The notes beneath the pieces were generated by a model. The model was not told the origin of the DNA. It did not search any database and saw only the letters and a program-made list of their open reading frames with translations. From Clostridia bacterium (lineage in GTDB: Bacteria; Bacillota_A; Clostridia; Peptostreptococcales; JAAYPU01), in contig JAKSCF010000142.1 in NCBI GenBank assembly GCA_022360735.1, forward strand, positions 1 to 5,379: 5,379 bases of DNA, read 5' to 3'. Below are positions 1-3,736 of the stretch, piece after piece. The translations under genes and the position numbers were made by a program. Numbering within the stretch: position 1 is the first letter of the stretch; each line of letters starts with the position of its first letter.

Positions 1-141
1 GTTCAATAACACACTGAATAATAATTGCTGTAAAAAATAGTATACATGCATTAATAAATAGTGAATAATTATTAAATTCAATGGCATTAATAGATTCCTT
101 GTATGCAAAAGCAAAAATAATCTTCATCAAAGGAAATGATA
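1..141 (+). repeat. Terminal direct repeat, left copy (identical to 5239-5379)
   Basis: All 141 bases match the last 141 bases of the window. The repeat lies inside the ABC subunit 2 gene, and the reading frame passes through the join, so it represents one genomic stretch seen twice: an overlap left by a circular or tandem assembly rather than a biological long terminal repeat. The unique length is 5,238 bp. Confidence 0.95.
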
Positions 142-238
142 CCCCTGTTATTATGATAGATAGAAAGTATTGTATTTTTTTATTTTCAAGCAATGAACAT
201 ACACGAACCAATTCTTTAAAATAAGTTCTCTTAATCAT
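1..238 (-). CDS. ABC exporter subunit 2, N-terminal part (residues 1-79 of 579); continues at the right end of the window
   Basis: This is the 5' end of the second half-transporter, cut by the window edge. The start ATG (238-236) overlaps the stop of subunit 1 (TGA, 237-235) and is preceded by GAGGTGA at 249-243. The protein starts MIKRTYFKEL and reaches the first membrane helix at about residues 24-46. It runs off position 1 after 79 codons. Bases 1-141 are identical to 5239-5379, and the frame continues from base 1 to base 5238 without interruption, so this piece and the 3737-5379 piece are one 579-aa gene (238+1502 nt, including the stop). The ATGA overlap and good ribosome site make this start much better than the internal TTG or ATG codons at 5368 and 5365, which would be chosen if the window were treated as linear. 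Confidence 0.9.
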   Translation of the reverse strand, partial: MIKRTYFKELVRVCSLLENKKIQYFLSIIITGVSFPLMKIIFAFAYKESINAIEFNNYSLFINACILFFTAIIIQCVIE

Positions 239-2004
239 ACACTCACCTCATTTCTATCTTTCGTAAATTCATGTAAATATAAATTTTTATAATAATCATT
301 TCTTTCTACCAGCTCTACATGATGTCCTTCATCTATTATGCAGCCATCTTTGATTATTAGTATTTTACTAGAGTTAATAATGGATGAGAGCCTGTGGGAT
401 ATAACTATAACACCTTTATTCTGTACAAGTCGCTTCAAAGATTCTTTAATAATATTTTCTGCTTGCGCATCCAAAGCAGACGTTGGCTCATCCAGTAAAA
501 TAATGGATGTATTCTTTAAAAATGCACGGGCAATGGATAGCATTTGTCTCTCCCCGCCTGATAAATTTATACCATTTTCGTCTAATATTGTTTCATACTT
601 ATCGGGCAATTTCATAATAAACTGATGTGCATTGGCAAGTTTTGCAGCCTCTTCTATTTTTTCTTGTGAAATGTTTTTATCGGCGCTGCCTATTGCTATA
701 TTTTCACTTATACTAAGGGGGAATATGGTTATATCCTGTGATACTAAAGCTACTTTATTTCTAATACTTTTAAGGGATAATAAATTGTATGGCTGTCTAT
801 ATAATAGCAAAGAACCCGAATCAACCTCATAATCACCGGTAATAAGTCTAATAATACTGCTTTTCCCGCTGCCACTTTTCCCCACTAACGCAATTTGTTC
901 CCCCTGCCTAAGTTTGAAATTTATATTCTTTAATACAACCTTGTTTTTATTATAGCCAAAGGTTACATTCTTTGCTTCTATTAATATTGAGTTGTTTTCA
1001 AATCTATCAATATCATCACCGTTAGTTCTTTCATCAGGCAAGTCTAAAATTGATTCCAGCCTTTTAATAGACCTTCCTGAAGATGACATTGTTACGATAA
1101 TCTGAGGTATTGCAATAATAGGTGATACCACATAACCTAAAAGCAAGATAAATCCGACTAAATTTTCCAGTTTTAACTGACCGTTTAAGGCTAACCACCC
1201 ACCAAAACATATACAAATAAACTTAGGCAAATGTTGTAACATTATTGTTATCATTAATATTGGCGAGAAAATTTTATGTATTTTTATCCAACTATCAAGA
1301 CATCCTTGATAAAATACTCTAATTTTATCAGACATAACATTTTGTAAATTATATGATTTAGTAAGATACACATTTTTAATCGTTTCATTTGCTACTATGT
1401 TAGACTTTCCACGGTATTCACTATCTTGCATAAAATAGTCGCCCATTTTTTTTTGGAGTACATTTAATATAAACATAGCGACTGGTAAAAAGGCAATACT
1501 AACAATCAATAAGAGCCAGTTTATAAAAATCATATATATCGCTGCAGTCAATGCCATAATAATTTGAAATATAATATTATATAAACCTTCTGGTACAAAA
1601 CCAGTTACAGTATTAATATCATGATTAAATCTTGACATAACATCACCAGAGTTTAATGTATCTTTGCTGGATTTAGATAATGAAACCATCTTTTTGTTAA
1701 ATAAACTTTTAAAGTTATACGTTACCTTTGTTTTTAATTTGCCTCCAATGTATTTTTGCAGCATATTAACCCATAGTCCCAAAAATAATATAGAAATAAG
1801 GAAAATAACAACCTGAACAAAAGCGTCTCTTTCTCCAGTGGCTTTAGATATTGCCATTTGAATTAATTGTACAACTATTATGTTTATTGCGGTTACAGCA
1901 AAACCTAGAAATACATTAATGAAAAAAATAAGTTTATAATCTTTTATTTGTTCTATCGACCATAAAAATGTATGGCTTAGTTTTACTTTATCTTCTTTTT
2001 TCAT
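235..2004 (-). CDS. ABC exporter half-transporter, subunit 1 (membrane domain + ATPase), 589 aa
   Basis: A full-length type I (type IV fold) ABC exporter half-transporter of the inner membrane, expected to use ATP to move a small molecule, lipid or peptide outward. About six hydrophobic segments lie near residues 25-49, 62-82, 139-160, 162-184, 247-270 and 280-304. The ATPase domain follows: A-loop Tyr351, Walker A G375-S382 (GKSGSGKS), Q-loop Gln423, signature LSGGERQ at 481-487, Walker B ILLDEP with D505 and catalytic E506, D-loop SALD at 509-512, H-loop His537. There is no N-terminal C39 peptidase, so it is not a double-glycine bacteriocin processor. The ATG at 2004 has GAGAGG (2015-2010) five bases upstream. 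The stop overlaps the start of the next ABC gene (ATGA, 238-235), which indicates translational coupling and a heterodimer. An IS630 element lies only 22 bp upstream, so the original promoter has been displaced. The substrate cannot be inferred; family assignment is very secure. Confidence 0.95.
   Translation of the reverse strand: MKKEDKVKLSHTFLWSIEQIKDYKLIFFINVFLGFAVTAINIIVVQLIQMAISKATGERDAFVQVVIFLISILFLGLWVNMLQKYIGGKLKTKVTYNFKSLFNKKMVSLSKSSKDTLNSGDVMSRFNHDINTVTGFVPEGLYNIIFQIIMALTAAIYMIFINWLLLIVSIAFLPVAMFILNVLQKKMGDYFMQDSEYRGKSNIVANETIKNVYLTKSYNLQNVMSDKIRVFYQGCLDSWIKIHKIFSPILMITIMLQHLPKFICICFGGWLALNGQLKLENLVGFILLLGYVVSPIIAIPQIIVTMSSSGRSIKRLESILDLPDERTNGDDIDRFENNSILIEAKNVTFGYNKNKVVLKNINFKLRQGEQIALVGKSGSGKSSIIRLITGDYEVDSGSLLLYRQPYNLLSLKSIRNKVALVSQDITIFPLSISENIAIGSADKNISQEKIEEAAKLANAHQFIMKLPDKYETILDENGINLSGGERQMLSIARAFLKNTSIILLDEPTSALDAQAENIIKESLKRLVQNKGVIVISHRLSSIINSSKILIIKDGCIIDEGHHVELVERNDYYKNLYLHEFTKDRNEVSV
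236..249 (-). promoter_or_regulatory. Ribosome binding site and ATGA overlap coupling the two ABC genes
   Basis: On the minus strand GAGGTGA (249-243) lies inside the last codons of subunit 1, four bases before the ATG (238-236) of subunit 2. The ATG shares two bases with the upstream TGA stop (237-235). A terminating ribosome could restart directly, which would help make the two subunits in equal amounts. This overlap decides the start of subunit 2. Confidence 0.85.
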
Positions 2005-2015
2005 TTAAACCTCTC
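2005..2015 (-). promoter_or_regulatory. Ribosome binding site of ABC subunit 1
   Basis: GAGAGG (2015-2010 on the minus strand) is followed by five bases (TTTAA) and the ATG at 2004. It survives intact between the IS end (2027) and the gene, so only transcription, not translation initiation, should be affected by the insertion. Confidence 0.7.
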
Positions 2016-2026
2016 TATCTTTCTTA

Positions 2027-2051
2027 TAGATAGTTAATTATAAAGTTAAAA
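2027..2051 (+). repeat. IS630 left terminal inverted repeat (IRL)
   Basis: Starts TAGATAGTTAATT and matches the reverse complement of 3238-3262 at 22 of 25 positions, with differences at repeat positions 14, 16 and 19. It is preceded by a TA (2025-2026). It is the expected transposase binding and cleavage end, and lies next to the ribosome site of ABC subunit 1. Confidence 0.85.
2037..2042 (-). promoter_or_regulatory. Possible outward -10 box (TATAAT) in the IS left end, facing the ABC operon
   Basis: The minus strand reads TATAAT at 2042-2037, about 33 bases before the ATG of ABC subunit 1. This is a plausible distance for an IS-end promoter that could replace the displaced native one. The sequence at the -35 position (ATAGCA near 2065-2060) is poor, and such AT-rich DNA gives chance matches, so confidence is low. 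Confidence 0.2.
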
Positions 2052-2072
2052 TTATCCTGTGCTATTTTTAGT

Positions 2073-2101
2073 CCTTATCCCTTATAATAGAGATAAGGAG
2101 G
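2073..2101 (+). promoter_or_regulatory. Hairpin over the transposase ribosome site, with a -10-like box in its loop
   Basis: CCTTATC (2073-2079) can pair with GATAAGG (2092-2098), masking the first part of the AAGGAGG ribosome site (2095-2101). The loop holds TATAAT (2083-2088), a perfect -10 box, although I see no good -35 match 16-18 bases before it. A transcript started from this box would begin near 2095 and lack the left arm, so its ribosome site would stay free. Read-through transcripts from outside would fold and be silenced. This logic is known from other IS elements; here it is inferred from sequence alone. Confidence 0.45.
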
Positions 2102-2109
2102 TTAACACA

Positions 2110-2640
2110 ATGGGAAGAAAGGTGATAGAAGTTAAATCACTTTATGGGCTAACAATAGATGACTTAAATCTTATTGCAAATAAATCAAAAAGTAACTACA
2201 CAAAAGCTGTTATACAAGCGATTATTATGAGACAAAACGGTATTGATATGCAGACAATTGCTACGACGCTAAGTAAGTGCCGTACAACGGTAATATCTTA
2301 TATCAATGCCTGGAATAATCAAGGGCCTGCTGCTATTGCAGATATGCGAGGCGGTAATGTTGCAAGTTCTTTGACTGATGAAGCTGTAGATGATGTGCGT
2401 GATGTTGTCACCAATACATCACCTCACAATTTTGGTTATGAACAAAACCGTTGGAGCGCTACGCTCTTGTCTCAATATATTGCTGATAAATATGGCAAGA
2501 AGTATAGTAAAGTCTGGATAACAAAATTACTCAAGAATCTTGGCTTTACTTACAAGAGAGGCGTCTATAAGCCGACTCTTGGAGATCCAGCACTACAAGA
2601 AAGCTTTAAAAAAAATGACAAAGTTACTGGATATAATTGA
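2110..2640 (+). CDS. IS630-family transposase, first frame (DNA-binding N-terminal part), 176 aa
   Basis: N-terminal, DNA-binding half of the transposase that recognises the IS ends. A first helix-turn-helix lies near residues 32-66 (QTIATTLSKCRTTVISYI). A second winged-helix region lies near 113-152 (WITKLLKNLGFTYKRGVYKP), the typical N-terminal order of IS630 proteins. I take the ATG at 2110 because AAGGAGG (2095-2101) lies eight bases upstream; the GTG at 2059 would add 17 unlikely residues. Family sequence continues to about residue 168 (ALQESFKK), where a run of eight A (2608-2615) occurs. The frame then reads eight unrelated residues to a stop at 2640, while the catalytic domain continues in another frame. 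Joining at the A run gives a protein of about 364 aa, a normal IS630 length. Either programmed slippage or an inactivating mutation could explain the split. Confidence 0.88.
   Translation: MGRKVIEVKSLYGLTIDDLNLIANKSKSNYTKAVIQAIIMRQNGIDMQTIATTLSKCRTTVISYINAWNNQGPAAIADMRGGNVASSLTDEAVDDVRDVVTNTSPHNFGYEQNRWSATLLSQYIADKYGKKYSKVWITKLLKNLGFTYKRGVYKPTLGDPALQESFKKNDKVTGYN
2608..2615 (+). other. A8 slippery run at the transposase frame change
   Basis: Eight consecutive A residues lie exactly where family similarity jumps from frame 1 to frame 2. In the upstream frame they read AAA AAA AAT; in the downstream frame TTA AAA AAA ATG. Removing one A would give one open frame of about 364 codons. IS elements often use such runs for ribosomal or transcriptional slippage to limit transposase. 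A mutation or sequencing indel is the alternative. Confidence 0.6.
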
Positions 2641-3205
2641 GAATCTTGAGGATATTTCCTTCTGGGCACTTGATGAAACAGGTAAAAGGCTTGAATCGAA
2701 TAATTTCTATTCATGGAGCCCAGTAGGGAAACCAACAATCATTGAGCGTAACGGCTGCCACAAAGGCTTGAACATTATTGGTTCTACCGAAGTCTCAAAA
2801 CACTTTGACTTCTTGTACCATGCTTATCCTAAAGGTAAAGGCCTTTCCATAACAGCAGAACATATTATTAAGTTTGTAGAAGATATTATACTTTTTGATC
2901 GAAGTCGAGGTGTAAAGATCACTATTATCCAGTGGGATAACGCTAAAATTCACACGGCTGACTTAGTGAAGCAATTTGCAAAAACCCATGAAGAAGATTT
3001 ATTCCTACTACACCAACCTTCCTATTCGCCAGAACTCAATCCTCAAGAAGAGATGTGGCACTGGCTTAAAGATTTTATAGCTACAGCAACGGCTGCCAAA
3101 GACGTACAGGTGCTGTCTAAAAGGGTACAAGAGTTTAAGGCATACGTTTCTTCTCATATTAATGAGGTTAAGCAACGTTTATATGCCAGGAATTTCTATA
3201 GGTAA
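2615..3205 (+). CDS. IS630-family transposase, second frame (DDE catalytic domain), 196 aa from the ATG
   Basis: Catalytic part of the transposase, an RNase H-like DDE_3 (IS630) domain that cuts and joins DNA at TA sites. Visible acidic residues, numbered from the ATG at 2615: Asp20 in FWALDETG, Asp108 in IIQWDNAKIH, and Glu145 in YSPELNPQEEMW, which matches the family's SPELNPxE block; the D-to-E distance is 37. Coding similarity starts at the A8 run, where the upstream frame loses it. The overlap needs a +1 (equivalently -2) shift, or loss of one A from the mRNA or DNA. The in-frame ATG at 2615 straddles the run, but no good ribosome site precedes it, so production as a fusion with the upstream frame is more likely than separate initiation. 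The stop is TAA at 3203-3205, inside the right IS end region. Confidence 0.88.
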   Translation: MTKLLDIIENLEDISFWALDETGKRLESNNFYSWSPVGKPTIIERNGCHKGLNIIGSTEVSKHFDFLYHAYPKGKGLSITAEHIIKFVEDIILFDRSRGVKITIIQWDNAKIHTADLVKQFAKTHEEDLFLLHQPSYSPELNPQEEMWHWLKDFIATATAAKDVQVLSKRVQEFKAYVSSHINEVKQRLYARNFYR

Positions 3206-3237
3206 ATGATATTTTTCCAATTTACCATATTGCCAAT

Positions 3238-3262
3238 TTTTAAGTTAACAATTAACTATCTA
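3238..3262 (-). repeat. IS630 right terminal inverted repeat (IRR)
   Basis: Reverse complement of the left end with three mismatches, followed by TA at 3263-3264. It lies 33 bp after the transposase stop codon and 36 bp from the left REP-like hairpin of the neighbouring RAYT remnant. Confidence 0.85.
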
Positions 3263-3298
3263 TATAATGACTAAAAACATTTTTATTAGGAGTCTTAG

Positions 3299-3326
3299 GA
3301 GTCACAGGGACGGTTCTTTTGACTCA
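3299..3326 (-). repeat. REP-like hairpin, left copy (3' side of the RAYT remnant)
   Basis: A 28-bp unit whose ends GAGTCA and TGACTC can pair around a core containing AGGGACGGTTCT. It is the inverted partner of 3743-3770, with 26 of 28 positions identical. The stop codon of the transposase remnant (3326-3324) lies inside this copy. Repeats with this GACGGTTCT/TGACTC core are, as I recall, common next to Y1 (REP-associated) transposase genes in clostridia. Confidence 0.75.
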
Positions 3327-3701
3327 TTTTATTCTCTGAACAATATTTCTCCCGATTTCCAAGGGGCTTGCAATTTTTCGTACCGATAAATCCGACTTTT
3401 TCTTTAGCTCTGGATTTAACTTGTTTCTCAAGTTCTTACCTGTATTTAAAACCGCAAGCTTTGTTTTCTTGTGCCTTTGTCCCAAGAATCTTTCAATTAA
3501 AATCCTCAATATCATCCTCTTTTATCAGCAAATCCTTCGTGCATCGCAATCAATAAAAGTATCATCGTGCTTCTCATATGATTATTCATGAGACAAAATA
3601 CATATCATAAATAGGCTTAGAGCTTTTCTTTTCCGCAAGAATATCTATAAATTTTTTACCTTCTTCATCTATAAAAATATCTTCCTTAATCTCGGCATCA
3701 T
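3324..3701 (-). pseudogene. Decayed REP-associated (RAYT/TnpA-REP, Y1 family) transposase
   Basis: Remnant of a Y1 HUH transposase gene, reading right to left. AGGAG (3713-3709) and ATG (3701/3698) give MPRLRK, like the usual MPR start of these proteins. In another frame 3699-3586 reads DIFIDEEGKKFIDILAEKK then IYDMYFVS-stop, resembling the family's early segment before its HVHLL motif. The last part (3515-3324, 63 codons) ends ELKKKSDLSVRKIA...GRNIVQRIK, matching the C-terminal helix-turn-helix tail of clostridial RAYTs. The HUH motif and catalytic Tyr are missing. About 370 bp remain of a gene expected near 700 bp or more, with at least two frame changes, so it cannot make active transposase. 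REP-like inverted hairpins bound it on both sides. The family call rests on remembered motifs, not a search. Confidence 0.7.
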
Positions 3702-3736
3702 GCCTCATCTCCTGAGGTTTATTATGACATCTGTAC

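Larger units (their letters stand above)
2027..3262 (+). mobile_element. IS630-family insertion sequence, about 1,236 bp, with TA target duplication
   Basis: A complete-looking IS. Its ends are an imperfect 25-bp inverted repeat starting TAGATAGTTAATT (left 2027-2051, right 3262-3238; 22 of 25 positions match, the outer 13 perfectly). Each end is flanked by TA (2025-2026 and 3263-3264), the target duplication expected for the IS630/Tc1/mariner group. Inside is one transposase, split into two frames, with the family's helix-turn-helix region and DDE motifs. The element lies in the leader of the ABC operon, pointing away from it, and ends 22 bp before the first ABC start codon. Because the bases next to the ends are TATA on both sides, the exact boundary could be shifted by two bases. 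Confidence 0.88.

Noticed and set aside
338..832. Small plus-strand frames of 95 and 66 codons inside ABC subunit 1; similar ones at 3861-4079 and 4473-4655 inside subunit 2
   Set aside because: They lie opposite conserved ATPase-domain coding sequence, lack good ribosome sites and look like antisense shadows.
235..2004. Bacteriocin or lantibiotic exporter assignment
   Set aside because: No C39 peptidase domain and no precursor peptide or modification gene in the window, so a specific substrate is unsupported.
2015..2033. Short hairpin CTATCT/AGATAG at the IS left junction
   Set aside because: Six AT-rich pairs formed partly by host and partly by IS sequence; probably chance.
2059..2109. 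GTG start adding 17 residues to the transposase
   Set aside because: No ribosome site precedes it, and the extra residues are read from the IS end and the RBS hairpin. The ATG at 2110 has AAGGAGG at good spacing.
2540..2605. Upstream extension of the second transposase frame from a TTG at 2540
   Set aside because: Family sequence in this stretch is read in the first frame (GFTYKRGVYKP), so the second frame is non-coding here until the A8 run.
3201..3241. Possible transposase terminator: GGTAAAT (3201-3207) pairing with ATTTACC (3220-3226), then a T run at 3237-3241
   Set aside because: The stem is weak and AT-rich, overlaps the stop codon, and the T run starts about ten bases after the stem, so it does not meet the usual intrinsic terminator pattern.
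3368..3556. Plus-strand 62-codon frame across the RAYT remnant, and a 60-codon frame at 3700-3882
   Set aside because: No recognisable protein and no ribosome site. The opposite strand carries recognisable transposase or ABC sequence.
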